From Lotus japonicus (taxonomy: Eukaryota > Streptophyta > Magnoliopsida > Fabales > Fabaceae), in assembly GCF_012489685.1 (NCBI RefSeq), contig NC_080041.1, positions 107,477,760-107,541,759 on the forward strand: a DNA stretch of 64,000 nucleotides, read 5' to 3'. A program made the translations under genes and the position numbers. Every line of letters starts with the position of its first letter. Positions within the stretch are counted from its first letter, which is position 1. Below, piece after piece: positions 1 to 10,469 of the stretch. The notes below the pieces were generated by a model that had not been told where the DNA came from, did no database searches, and was given only the letters and a program-made list of their open reading frames with translations.

Positions 1-800
1 CTTCAAGCTAAAGCAATCGACAACCAACATTTTTGGGGGGCAACTGTTGAACTAAAATCATTCACATTACATTTCTCGACATCAGTGTTGGAAAGACGGT
101 TGCTCGACAGAAGGGACTATGGTAAGACTTGTGGCTCAGCAAGTGGCGTCCCCCAAGACAAGATAGTAAAGGCAACATTTCGACAAACTCAGCAGATGAA
201 GGAATTTCGACAAACTCAACGGAGGAAGCAGTTACCAACTGATGGATAATCGTCAGCACGTGCGTGTATCCACGATGCCACGAATGGCGCGGTTACCCAC
301 AATTCAAGGTCACCCACGTTGCAAACAAACAATTAAGGTCACGTGCTCAAAACTTCTGGCCGAACGTGGGGCAAGGCGCCAAAATTCAAACCCACGAAGC
401 CCTCGTACACTGAAGAACAACCGTCAAGAACGTGGGGGAAGAGAAAACACTATAAATATGAGAAGAATCATCAGGAAAAGGGTTCCCAACCTAACTCTAA
501 AAGCTTCACTAAAAAGCTCTAATGTCCGCATCAATGAGACTCAAGGAGCAAGACGTGATGATGGAGGAGTATGTTGCAGAACCAGCTGTTTAGTTTTCTT
601 GCATTTAAGCTTGTTAATTACCAGTCCTGTTGTTTAGTTTCCTGTCGAAACTACGTTTCTTGCAGTTTTCGTTTCACTTTGTTACACTTTGATCTTCATG
701 TAATTGATTCGTGTTTAATGAAATTCGGTTTCTTTTGAATTGTTCATTGTTGTCGAAGAATATCAACTCACACACAACACTTTGGCAAAACGTTTTCTCA
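1..800 (+). mobile_element. 3' end of an LTR retrotransposon: polypurine tract and 3' LTR (Ty3/gypsy-like)
   Basis: A polypurine tract (TTTTTGGGGGG, about 30-40) is followed by a TG start at 45 (TGTTGAACTAAAATC), the usual junction between the internal region and the 3' LTR. The LTR carries a TATA box at about 451-458 (ACTATAAATATGAG) and a long T-rich U5. It ends near 770-800; the exact CA end is unclear. The G-rich tract is typical of Tat/Ogre-type gypsy elements, but no coding domain lies in the window, so the lineage is an inference. Short open frames over this stretch are not real genes. Confidence 0.55.
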
Positions 801-1217
801 AAAAGACCCTGAATCTAAACTTCCTTTAGTCGAACTAAGAGGATATTTGTTTACCAAAAACCACCGTAAATACATACATAGATATTTCTTTTTTGGTATT
901 TAGATACCAGTAGAATTTGAACCTAAGACTTAGAAAATTTTAATTCATCAAGTACCATTTAGGCTATCCATGTAATTGTAAAAGATATTTGAATTTTGTA
1001 CTACTAATAACTTATTTCAATGTTTTTTTATACGAGTAATGATATATACACACCTCCTTATTTATACACTTCATTTTCACCTATTTTTATTTCTATCTCT
1101 CTCATCTTATCATCTATCACATCTTATACTTTCTATCTCTTACTTTTTCTTTTCTTCCTATCTCTCTCCTCCTCCACCTCTTTCCACCTCAATTTAGAGG
1201 TGTGGAGAAATAATTAT
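801..1217. other. intergenic, no gene seen; possible short MITE at about 1030-1210
   Basis: AT-rich and pyrimidine-rich DNA. The pair ACACACCTCC (about 1048) and GAGGTGTGGAG (about 1196) could be the ends of a small inverted-repeat element, but the match is short. The 71-codon open frame here is low-complexity and not convincing. Confidence 0.3.
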
Positions 1218-1480
1218 TGTTTTTTATACCTTTGATTAAAGAATCAATTATATTATATATTGCCCATTGCCCAACATAAAAGAAACTTTCCCTACTTGGT
1301 GTTTGATCCCTCGATGATTCCATTTTGTAATGATTAAACTTATAAATAACACACATTTTTCACTGCTTCATATGTACTTGGAGTTGAGATCTGAATTCAA
1401 AATATAATAAAAATTTGTGAATTGACGTTTCGAAATTAACTAATATAGCTCGAGAAAGTTCAAAGAATCCAATTCTATAA
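1218..1480. repeat. dispersed repeat copy 1 (uninterrupted), related to 9575-9808 plus 16308-16350
   Basis: From TTTTTATACCTTTGATTAAAG to GCTCGAGAAAGTTCAAAG this sequence matches, with scattered differences, two separated stretches: 9575-9808 and then 16308 onward. Here the junction reads TTTCGAAATTAACTAATATAG with no insertion. It therefore serves as a paralogous empty site for the Helitron at 9809-16307. The identity of the repeat itself is unknown. Confidence 0.7.
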
Positions 1481-1542
1481 TTTTGTACGTTAATTTGGAT
1501 CTCTAACAAGTACAATCGAGTAAAAATAAGAGTTTAATTTCT

Positions 1543-1680
1543 TTGCACCGACGGTGTCAACCAATTAAATTTCAAGGATGTGAGAAAATCTCTTATTTTA
1601 TTTAATTTCATTAATTAACGTGACACATCCTTAAAATCTGATTGGTTGACGGTGTAAAAAAACTTTACATCGTCGGTGCA
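1543..1680. mobile_element. MITE with terminal inverted repeats (about 138 bp)
   Basis: The left end TTGCACCGACGGTGTCAACC and the right end, which reads GGTTGACGGTGTAAA and then ACATCGTCGGTGCA, are inverted repeats. Inner parts (CAAGGATGTGAGA and CACATCCTTAAAA) also pair, giving a near full-length hairpin. The superfamily is not clear from the ends. Confidence 0.7.
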
Positions 1681-2370
1681 TCATCATTTTTCTCTAAAAA
1701 TAACAGTAAAACTAATTTATAGGTGAAAATATTCACTTATTTCTAACACTCTAAATTAAATAAATTGAAATGTTCCCACGTCTTAAAAAAATAGATCGAA
1801 ATAAAATGATTGAGAAATTAAATGAATGTGTATAGTGCACTCATTCTTATTAGAACACTCACTCACAAAGTATCACACGAAGAGTGAATTGAAAGATTGA
1901 ATTACGTAGTAAAATATGGGACTCTAATTTAGATATCATCCATACATATTAACACAAAATCCTTAAAATAATAGGTGAATATAAGTTGTTTATAACCCGT
2001 TTAATTCTATCCGTTGTGAAACTTATTTCATTCATACTTATTAGTTATTGGCTTATTGCTATAACAATGGTCCGTACAGAGGTATATATAGAGGTTTATA
2101 TTGAAAGTTGTATAGTGATTTATAAGAATCAAGTGAAGGGTGTAGTTTGGTCCTTTTTATAGGAATCAATTCAAATTTCAAGATGCATTAATTATTTTTT
2201 AGCAACAATACTCTCATTTAATATAAGTTTATCTTTCTTTCCACAATACAACTCATTAATGATATATAGAAATTAAATAAAACAATACCCATTGATGCGT
2301 TTCACCCGAACCCGCCCAAATAGTAGAATGGGTATGGAGAAGATGAACGAAATATAGGTGACCGAGGCTC

Positions 2371-3010
2371 TGTTTGGTTTTACGTTTGAAGCACCAAACG
2401 TACGTTTACGTTGCCCCTAACTCTGTGCCATGATGTTTGGGTGCTCCAAAAGCACATTCTCTTAACCCACATTGAGTCCCAAAAGCACATTGAACTCAAC
2501 AAACCCCCAACCTCACTTCTCCGTTGCGTTGAGATCTTTGGAAGTAATTAATGAGTAATTTAAAATTTTGATCAACATGCAGTTACAACACTGTCCTTGC
2601 TTTTCCTTCTCTGAAAATCTGGTACCATTTATGGATTGAAGTTGCCGAAATTGTGGAGTAGGGAGGTCCAAATTCGGCAGTAGAGCGGTGGTGTGAAGAG
2701 TTGATGTCTGAGAATTGATGGCTGACGGTGGCTTTGCGGAGCAGCACGGTGGCTTACGTACCATTTCTCTTCAATATTTGGACTCATCCAATTCTGAAGA
2801 ACATTGATTATCCACACCCTTTTGGTAATTATACAAATTTGAAAGTGCTTTTAACTAATTTAATCCAAACAAAGATTAATTTATCAAACTTACTTTTAAA
2901 ATAAAAGTATCCAAACATAAATCACATTACAATCAACCAACATTCATCTAAACACGGTTTTGCAAACCCACATCCAACCAAACTCTGTTTTGCAAACTCA
3001 AATCCAAACA
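2371..3010. mobile_element. hAT-like non-autonomous element, about 640 bp
   Basis: The left end TGTTTGGTTTTACGTTTG and the reverse complement of the right end, TGTTTGGATTTGAGTTTG, agree over about 18 bases. A second inner copy of the end motif (CCAACCAAACTCTGTTTTGC) precedes the right end. No clear 8-bp target duplication was found, so the limits are approximate. Confidence 0.5.
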
Positions 3011-3214
3011 CACACTGAGTGTTTTACTTTTAGATAAATATTTTAATTTCATTGTTTTCTTTCATTTCAAATTTTTTACATTAAAAGCAAGAGATAAAGT
3101 AAACATTCAATGACAATGAGTGATAGATTGGAAATATACTAGTGTTCAGTGTGCAGTGTGCGCATGTGCTAACTAGTCCTAGGTGATAGAGATAATCATA
3201 AAAAGTAAGCTTTG

Positions 3215-3470
3215 AAACATCCAACCCGCACCCGACCGTTGTCACCCGTATAGAACCACAAAGCTCGAGGCAATTTTGACAGTGAGATATGTATCACCGG
3301 GTGGGCTCGAGTACCGACGGATTTTAAACATCCAACCCGCACCCGACCGTTGTCACCCGTTTTAGACTGTTTTGCCTTTCTGCCTTACCCGTTAACCGAC
3401 CCGGCCCGACCCATTGCTTCTTTTTTGTTCGGTTATGTCGGATTTGGGTCGGGTCGGTTTTTTTGCTCAC
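3215..3470. repeat. GC-rich repeat patch with a 34-bp direct repeat
   Basis: A 34-bp stretch beginning AAACATCCAACCCGCACCCG occurs at 3215-3248 and again at 3326-3359. Downstream come CCGACCCGGCCCGACCC and GGGTCGGGTCGG, which are inverted relative to each other. This composition contrasts sharply with its AT-rich neighbours and resembles the ends of common plant non-autonomous DNA elements. Confidence 0.5.
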
Positions 3471-3511
3471 CCCTACTTGTTTGATATGACATACACTAAT
3501 AACTAGTATTA

Positions 3512-3776
3512 CTTCATCTGTTCTTATTTAACTGTTCACTTTAGGTGGATGCACACATATTAATGGTGTAATTAATTTTGTTAATTTTTAGAAAAAGTGA
3601 GGATTGTTTTCCTAATTTACCCTTTAAAGTGTGTGTTATCTCTTCTAATTTATTGTTCTATTAACAGCATTATATGTCAAAACATTATTTAATGCTCTCG
3701 TGAAATGCTAAGTGGACAGTTAAGTAGGAACAAAAAAAATTCTTCAAGGTGTACAGTAAAATAGGAACGGAGGGAG
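3512..3776. mobile_element. Stowaway-type MITE (Tc1/mariner), about 265 bp
   Basis: The right end GGAACGGAGGGAG followed by TA is the classic Stowaway terminus. The left end CTTCATCTGTTCTTATTTAA is its diverged inverted repeat and is preceded by TA. Inner inverted matches (AACTGTTCACTTTA and TAAGTGGACAGTT-like) support one element. Confidence 0.75.
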
Positions 3777-4083
3777 TATATGGTTAAAATGTTTTAATTT
3801 ATTTTGGAGTAAAGTTCATGTTCTGAAATTCGATTGTATATTGCTTTATGTCATGAAAAATGTGTCTTATATTTTTAATTCTACGGTGGTTCAAATAAAT
3901 TTAATCCTGCAACTCGTCTGAAATCAAATTTGCATGTATATCAAATCTTCATGATATCTGTATTTATGTTTTAATATAGGTATAAAAAACGTTTTTATTG
4001 ATGTGCGTGTTTGTTGGTTTTTCTATTGCTCATGTGATTCTTTAAGATTGGGATAGAGTGGGTAGCTCATATAGTTGAGCTTA

Positions 4084-4542
4084 GAGCATCATTATCCAAG
4101 AAACTCATTAGAGTTTCTAATTTAAATTTTGGTAATGTCATGTCATTTAAACCACTTTAATAAACTATACTTACTTTTTACTTCAATCCAGAAATTCTAA
4201 AAAATTTCTTAAATGGATCTCACAATATACCCCACTACTTTATTGTATCCAGTTACCTATTTATTTGCTTTTTTATTTGTTTTTTATTTATTTTTTAATC
4301 ATTAAATTTAGAAGAGAAACTTTGAGCAGGAGAAATTTTGGAACAAAGTTGCTTGCCACGTGGAGAAACTTAATTTTCTGCAACAGTTAAGAAACTTTAC
4401 TTCAGATGACATGTCATAAAGAAAAACCCTAAACCCTAAACCCTAAATTTTGAAGGACTTTATTTATTTCCCAAAGATAATAAAGGAAAAATGTCTTCAA
4501 AAAAAAAAAATTCTTATGTGAGTTTCTTTGTTGCTGATGCTC
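4084..4542. mobile_element. MITE with GAGCATC ends (PIF/Harbinger-like) inside the SINE
   Basis: Inverted ends GAGCATCATTATCCAAGAAACT and AGTTTCTTTGTTGCTGATGCTC bound the insert. The flanks are TTA and TAA, compatible with the 3-bp TWA duplication of Harbinger/Tourist elements, though not identical. The right half contains three CCCTAAA units. Confidence 0.7.
4427..4447. repeat. short interstitial telomere-like repeat, three CCCTAAA units
   Basis: Three exact copies of the plant telomere unit CCCTAAA in a row, inside the MITE at 4084-4542. Too short to indicate a former chromosome end; the same units also occur as telo-box motifs. Confidence 0.9.
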
Positions 4543-4948
4543 TAAGTGTAATTGCAGGTGAAAGGTTAGGGTTTGAGCCCTGATGAGGGATAACTTGTAC
4601 TAATTTAATTTATTAACAACTAACATTTGCTTATAGAAAAAATGTGATTCTCTAAGATATAAATATGGAATAGTAATGTCACGTGTATTTCACCAAAATA
4701 AACCAATTGTTTCATGTGTAGATAATACCATAGACTAGGATCAGAAGGTGTAATATATCAACAAGAAATTTGCAAAAAAATATATCAACAAGAAGAAACA
4801 CAAACTCGTGATTCCACAACCAACAAAACTTCGTTCGAAACCGTTGCCAAATAATGAAAAGAAAAAAAAAACAAAACACCTCTCCGATAACAACCTCAAA
4901 CATAACAAACACGTGGGTGATGACGCTTATTGCGCAAATTGTAAGAAA

Positions 4949-6345
4949 CTAGCGTTTTTACCCCGTGCGTTGCACGGTTAATATTGATCTCATTATTTAG
5001 GTACGTAATAATGAATCGACGATCTCGTAAAAATGAGTATTCAACCAAGTAAAATAACAATGAGTATCACACAACTTGCAAAATTTTAAAAAAATTTCAT
5101 ATATATTTAATCCTAAATATTTTGTGAAAAATATTTTTAAAATTGTGAAAAACATACTTAAATTAGATGAAAAATTGTTACCAAGAGTTGCAAAAGTGGT
5201 AAGAGCTATGAGACCATAAGGGTTGAAGGGGAATAAAAAGTTAGCAAAAATTATTAGTTTTTACATGAATTATTTTTTATGTAAAATGTTTTTTCCCGTG
5301 GAAGTTTTTTATAGGATGTGTGTATACATATACGTGTATTAATTAGTCCAGGTACATAGTTCGTACAGTATAGTACATACAACCGTATTTCTAATAAACG
5401 TTTTATACAAACATATAATCAGCTTTATTTTCTGATTTTCCACACACGCAAATTATGTTTAATTATTTTGACTTTTTCGAAAATTAATGACTTTGTAATT
5501 AGGGAAGTAAAACTTACTTGAATTAATTATTTTAGAATCATTAATCACCTTAATTAATGCTTTAAAATTGGAAACCATTAATTATAAATAAAGTTAATAA
5601 CATAATTTTGCCCCAGAATTAATTGCATGACCATTTGAATTTTTGGCCTAGGATTGATGTGTAATAAAATACTTTTAATTCAATTCAATTAAATTTATGT
5701 AAAATAAGGAAAACAACGTTTTCTGTTTTTTAAATAGTAATTAGTATTAAATGTTGTATTATGATTTTTTTAAATATGTAAACGAATTAAATGTTTAAAA
5801 TTGTCAATGATACATAATTAAATTAAGTGATGGTAATCAACGGTTATAATTAACTTTGTTTAGAATTAATCAATGAAATTCGAAAAATAATTTCCTTAAA
5901 CAAATTTTCATTGCATTAAAATGTAAAAAATTATTTCAAATGGGATTTAAAAAAAATGGATTTACCATTTATTTAATATAGCATTTAATTTCTTTTATGA
6001 GTGTAAATACAAATTTATATAATTAAGCGGTATATTTAAGGAATTTGAAGGAAATAAATAATTAATTGCAAAAAGGAAATAAATACATTTATGGATCCCT
6101 GTATATTTTAATTTAAACAATCAAAATTTCAAACATTACGTTATTAACTTTATTTATAATTTTTTTCATTTAATGGGAGACAAACAAACAAAATTATAGG
6201 GAAATCACTTAGGATAATTAATTTGTGTGAGTCTCTCTGGTTGTGACACTTGTCAGCCAAAGAGGGGGGTGAGATGAAATTGATTCTTGGAATGCCATGT
6301 GTAAAATTGTTTTGGATAACGATTTTCTTTTTAATAGTATATAGA
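4949..6345 (-). mobile_element. candidate non-autonomous Helitron (3' end firm, 5' end tentative)
   Basis: On the minus strand a hairpin CCGTGCAACGCACGG (4963-4977) is followed 10 bases later by CTAG (4949-4952) and a T, the standard Helitron 3' terminus. A matching 5' end is TCTATATACTATTAAAAAG ending at 6345 and preceded by A, giving A/T insertion-site flanks. An internal motif near 5279 (TTATGTAAAATG then CCCGTG) recurs near 11690 and 12140 inside the larger Helitron, linking the two as a family. No Rep/helicase frame is present. Another reading puts the 5' end near 5330. Confidence 0.55.
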
Positions 6346-8106
6346 TGTCTCATGTGATGTATTAAATTAATTGATTTAATAATTAAATGAATGATGTATT
6401 GTTTGATTTTAAATGAAGAGACATAACTCTTAAATAAAGAGATCGATATGACTTTTTTATGAATGAAATTGACTCTTGATATACTGATTGATGAATGACA
6501 TAAAACATTGTCTTTATCTCTGCTCATAAGAGTATGTCTCTATAATTGCCAATTTACCATCACGAATGAAAGAGCATATAAGAGACATGAAGGAGATATA
6601 AGAGTTTCTCCATTGCTGAAGAACATAGACGGAAAGACATTCTACAAGAAGATCAAATTAAATGAGATTAATCACACTCATAAATAGAGGATAATACTTC
6701 ATAACCATTCTTATTGTGTGAAGATTGTGAACTGTTAAGATCCATCTTCTACATGCTTTAGTATAATTAAGTTTACACAAATAAGTAGCAAATGGAAGGA
6801 GAGATGAAGTTGGCAACGTCAGCGAGGAAAAGAAGAAGAGCGAGAGGAAAAAGAAGGTGAGCGAGACAAAAGGAATGGGTCCGAAAGTTTAAATTTGGGT
6901 TGGATTTGGGCATGGTCGTGTACAATGCATGGCCAAATAGGCAATGACATTATGCCCAAAAAACAGTAGATATAGTATATACTAATGATACTTAAGAGAG
7001 GTTATAAAACAATAAAACTAATACAATATAAATATTAATTTTTTTTATTGATAAACCAAAATTTATTGAATTGGAAGTACAACGTGTATTTTAATTGAAT
7101 ACAAGTATAAATATACAAAATAGTAGAAAATGGAGTTGATTCAAGTACAAGATAATTGTCATACTACAATAATAATCGTTTAAACTCCACCAACATATAA
7201 GAAACCCTACAATTCCAACTCACCCGCATGGCAACATACGTCATTAATGGTTTTAATTTATTTTCATAATTGAAAGTGCTAAGAGAAATATTAATAAAAG
7301 AAATTAACACTTCATAGAAGTATTGAGTTATATTAAAATTTTAGATTCTTTTCCAAATATCTATATCGTCTATAAAATTTTATTGACAATTCTTCAGACA
7401 GTTGCTACTGCTAAAATAATTTTCTCAAAATCAATTAAAATTGTTTAGAATATATCTATAGTCAATAGTGTTATAAGATAGATTAAAGGAGTTACCTATT
7501 TTATCTATTGAAAGCTAAATGCTAGAATTGTTTGATTATAAAACTCAAAAATGATTTTACAACTCAAAAAGCTAGAAGATTAATATAAATATTGATAGTT
7601 TATATGATATATTAAGTTTCTTTAAGATTCTTGTCAAAAGAAAATCACTTTAACATTTTCGCCTTAAACCCCAAAATGTCTATACACAGCTCTCTGGCGG
7701 GTCATAGATGACAGACTTTACACCTTTAGCCACAAATGGACTCGTACCTCTTAAAAAGAAGCCCAAATGGGGAAGACACCTCTAGGAGAAAATTTTCGCT
7801 CCCCGTAATAAAAAAATATATTTACAGTTTTATAAAATCGTTTTCTATTTTAAAAAATTGAAATTTTAAAAAATTATTTGTCATGACATGTTTTATAAAA
7901 TTTAAAATATCCTAAAAATGTTCTCTAGCTATTCTTAATTTTAAAATATTTTATTCAAACATATTTTTCTTTTGAAAAGATTTTAGATTTTTCTGAAATA
8001 TGTTTAAACTAAATCAGAAACCAAACAAACCCTACATGACGTCATTCCTCATAGATTAAGTAGGTAAAACATAAACGATATCTTCTGCTATACATGCAAA
8101 GGGGTG
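6346..8106. other. intergenic, nothing recognisable
   Basis: AT-rich sequence without a supported gene. A short patch at 7690-7790 is less AT-rich and might be a fragment of a mobile element, but no motif identifies it. Confidence 0.4.
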
Positions 8107-8115
8107 AAAGAAATT

Positions 8116-9281
8116 TAGTGAAGTACACTCACCCCCTTAAGATTTGTAAGAATTACACTCCACCCTATTTTTATCTAAAATCTATATCTCATCCCATTTT
8201 ATATAGAGACAAAATTAGTGACGAAAAAAACACTCTTCATCAATAATTAATTATAACTTAAATTGTTAATCAGTAATTTCAAAAAATATTATTCATCAAT
8301 AATTAATTATAACTTAAATTGTTAATTAATAATTTCAAAAAATATTTTCAATACAATCCAATAAATTAAAAAACGAAAACATCTTAGTCCTCCTCATTCT
8401 CTCAATCACGTTCTTTCTTCGCAAATTCATAGTGCAATTTTTGCAATAGCACATCAGACTGATAGACAAACTATTTCTCAAACATAGTCTAAATGCTTGT
8501 GTTTTCATTTCCATATTTATATACGGTAATAATTTAACTTTCATCAAAATCATCTCTTTCTATCTCTAATTTTCATAACTGGATTGGAGACTCACAAAAG
8601 CAATGGTGGTCACAAATTAATTTTTTATTGAGACAAAACACAAATGGATGAAGAATAGAGAGAAATAAAATTAAGAAATATATGAAGTTGATCTAAGACT
8701 ACTGCAACCCAATGATGTGATGGAGCATCATTTTAACAAAACTCAGCAGTATCTTAAATTGCAGAGCATTACCCGATAACATCAATGAGGAGAAGTTCAC
8801 AAGAAGTAGAAAAACAAGTGTTTATGAGGATTTGTGATTCACGGTGAAGGGCGTTGTCATTGATGGTGCGAGGTGGGGTTTGGTCACTGGGGTTCAGGTC
8901 CCAACACAACTTTGAGGCATGGTGGTGCCATGGGGTTTCATGTTCTGAGACGGTGGTCACCGCGCTAAAGGAAAAAAGGCTTGCTAGTGCAGCTTTGTAA
9001 TGAGAAACATGGTTTGGCGGTGGATGGGGCATGGGCTCGACAGGTACAATGGATGGTGTTTTTAAAGTTAATTCCATAAAATTATTTTCATAAATTAATA
9101 TATGATAGTGTATATTTATTATATTTATTTAAATTTTAACTAATTAGTAATTGTTAGTGACGAAACTTTTTTCGTCACTAAATTTTTTTCCCATATAAAA
9201 TGTGGTGGAGTGTTAGATTTTAGATAAAAAGGAGGTGAAGTGTTATTCTTGCAAACCTTGAAGGATGAGTGTATTTTACTC
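8116..9281. mobile_element. MULE-type non-autonomous element with about 110-bp inverted ends and 9-bp target duplication
   Basis: Both ends carry long inverted repeats: left AGTACACTCACCCCCTTAAG..., right (reversed) AATACACTCATCCTTCAAGG..., continuing through TTTTTATCTAAAATCT and TTAGTGACGAA. The element is flanked by an exact 9-bp direct repeat AAAGAAATT (8107-8115 and 9282-9290), the signature of Mutator-like insertion. Length is 1166 bp. The open frame at 8769-9077 has no recognisable domain, so this is non-autonomous or has captured other sequence. Confidence 0.85.
8236..8347. repeat. 56-bp tandem duplication inside the MULE-type element
   Basis: The unit starting TTCATCAATAATTAATTATA at 8236 is repeated at 8292 with few changes, both ending AATTTCAAAAAATATT. 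Confidence 0.85.
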
Positions 9282-9574
9282 AAAGAAATTAAGCTCTCTT
9301 ATAAATTACAAACATTATTAATTGAAAATTCTCTTTATTTCTCTCACAAACCTAAATCTCAAGATGAATTTTTCTACTTTTTTACTCCTTTTACATGAAT
9401 CCTCCATTGTAGACAATTTTGTTCAAGTTATGAACATCCACATCACAGTGAGGTTAGATCTTTCAATTTTTTTTTTCATCTACAAAACTCGAACCCAAAA
9501 CATTGCTAAAAAAAAATTTAATATATACCGTTTGAATCAATCACCTTGGTAACATCAACTTTTCTCTATCACTT

Positions 9575-9808
9575 GAATATTTTTTTATACCTTTCATTAA
9601 AGAATCAATTATATATTACCCAACGTAAAAAAAATTGTATATGCCCCACTAGGTTTTTATCCCTCAATGATTCCAATTTGTAATTAAAAAAAAGATTCCA
9701 TTTCGTAATAAACTTATAAACAACACATATTTCACCTCTTCATATGTGTTTGGTGTTGAGATATGAAATCCAAATATAGTAAAATTTGTGGAATTGACAT
9801 TTTCGAAA
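9575..9808. repeat. dispersed repeat copy 2, left part, cut by the Helitron
   Basis: Matches 1218-1437 (ATACCTTTCATTAAAGAATC onward) up to TTTTCGAAA at 9808, where the match stops exactly at the Helitron CTAG. It resumes at 16308 with TTAATAAATGTAGCTCGAG. Confidence 0.75.
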
Positions 9809-9951
9809 CTAGTGTGATGACCCGTGCGTTGCACGGAAATTAGTTTTTATTTTTTAATATATTAATAAATTTATTAAAATCCATACTTTTTGTAATATAT
9901 CTTATACGTTAGTTATGATGAATTTTGCATTGCACGATAATTTAGATAGTT

Positions 9952-10469
9952 CTCCCTTCGTTCTTTTTTAAGTGTCGTTTTAGCATAAAGCTCTCCAACT
10001 AAGATAGTGGATTGTTAGAGTTTTTTTCCCATTCTACCCTCTCACATCCCAGTCATGAAGTCATAAAGCTCTCCAACCAAGATAGTGGATTGTTAGAGTT
10101 TTTTTCCCATTCTACCCTCTCACGTCCCAATCATAAAGTCATAAAGCTCTCCAGCCAAGATAGTGGATTGTTAGATTTTTTCCCATTCTACCCTCTCACG
10201 TCCCAGTCATAAAGTCATAATGCTCTCCAACCAAGATAGTGGATTGTTAGTTTTTTTCCACTATCTCATATCATTAAACCATTTACCTCCAATTCTAGAG
10301 GTAATGAGAATGAGAGTTATTCATAAAGAAAAAATCTATGGAAAATGTGAAGTGGAGTTATTGAAAAGGTAAGGGTATAATTGACAAATTGTAACCTTAA
10401 AACATCAAAATGACAGTTAAATAGAAACAAAAAAATCTTCTAAAACGACACTTAAAGAAACAGAGGGAG
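9952..10469. mobile_element. Stowaway-type MITE nested in the Helitron
   Basis: The left end CTCCCTTCGTTCTTTTTTAA with AGTGTCGTTTTA, and the right end TAAAACGACACTTAAAGAAA then CAGAGGGAG, are inverted repeats of Stowaway type. The right end is followed by TA. The body is expanded by a tandem array of 76-78 bp units. Confidence 0.8.
9984..10253. repeat. minisatellite, 76-78 bp unit, about 3.5 copies
   Basis: Units begin with CATAAAGCTCTCCAAC (or a close variant) at 9984, 10062, 10140 and 10216, giving spacings of 78, 78 and 76. Each contains GATAGTGGATTGTTAG and a CCCATTCTACCCTCTCAC block. The last copy is partial. The open frame across it is a by-product of the repeat. Confidence 0.9.

Larger units (their letters stand above)
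4049..4641 (+). mobile_element. tRNA-derived SINE, split by a MITE, with 17-bp target duplication
   Basis: The SINE head (4049-4083, GGGTAGCTCATATAGTTGAG, an A-box-like start) and tail (about 4543-4641, with a B-box-like GGTTAGGGTTTGAGCC and a TTGCTTATAGAAAAA 3' end) are separated by a MITE. Direct repeats flank the whole: ATGTGATTCTTTAAGAT (4032-4048) and ATGTGATTCTCTAAGAT (4642-4658), 16 of 17 identical. Removing the MITE leaves a SINE of about 134 bp. The tail resembles those near 35.8 kb and 61.4 kb, so this is one family. Confidence 0.8.

Noticed and set aside
1020..1235. 71-codon open frame
   Set aside because: Low-complexity serine, leucine and phenylalanine run from pyrimidine-rich DNA.
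4427..4447. Relic of a chromosome end
   Set aside because: Only three CCCTAAA units, located inside a MITE.
10012..10212. Repeat protein encoded by the 78-bp array
   Set aside because: 78 is divisible by three, so a repeated frame stays open by chance; no start context or family.
9984..10253. CRISPR-like array
   Set aside because: Whole 76-78 bp units repeat without unique spacers, in a plant nuclear context; it is a minisatellite.
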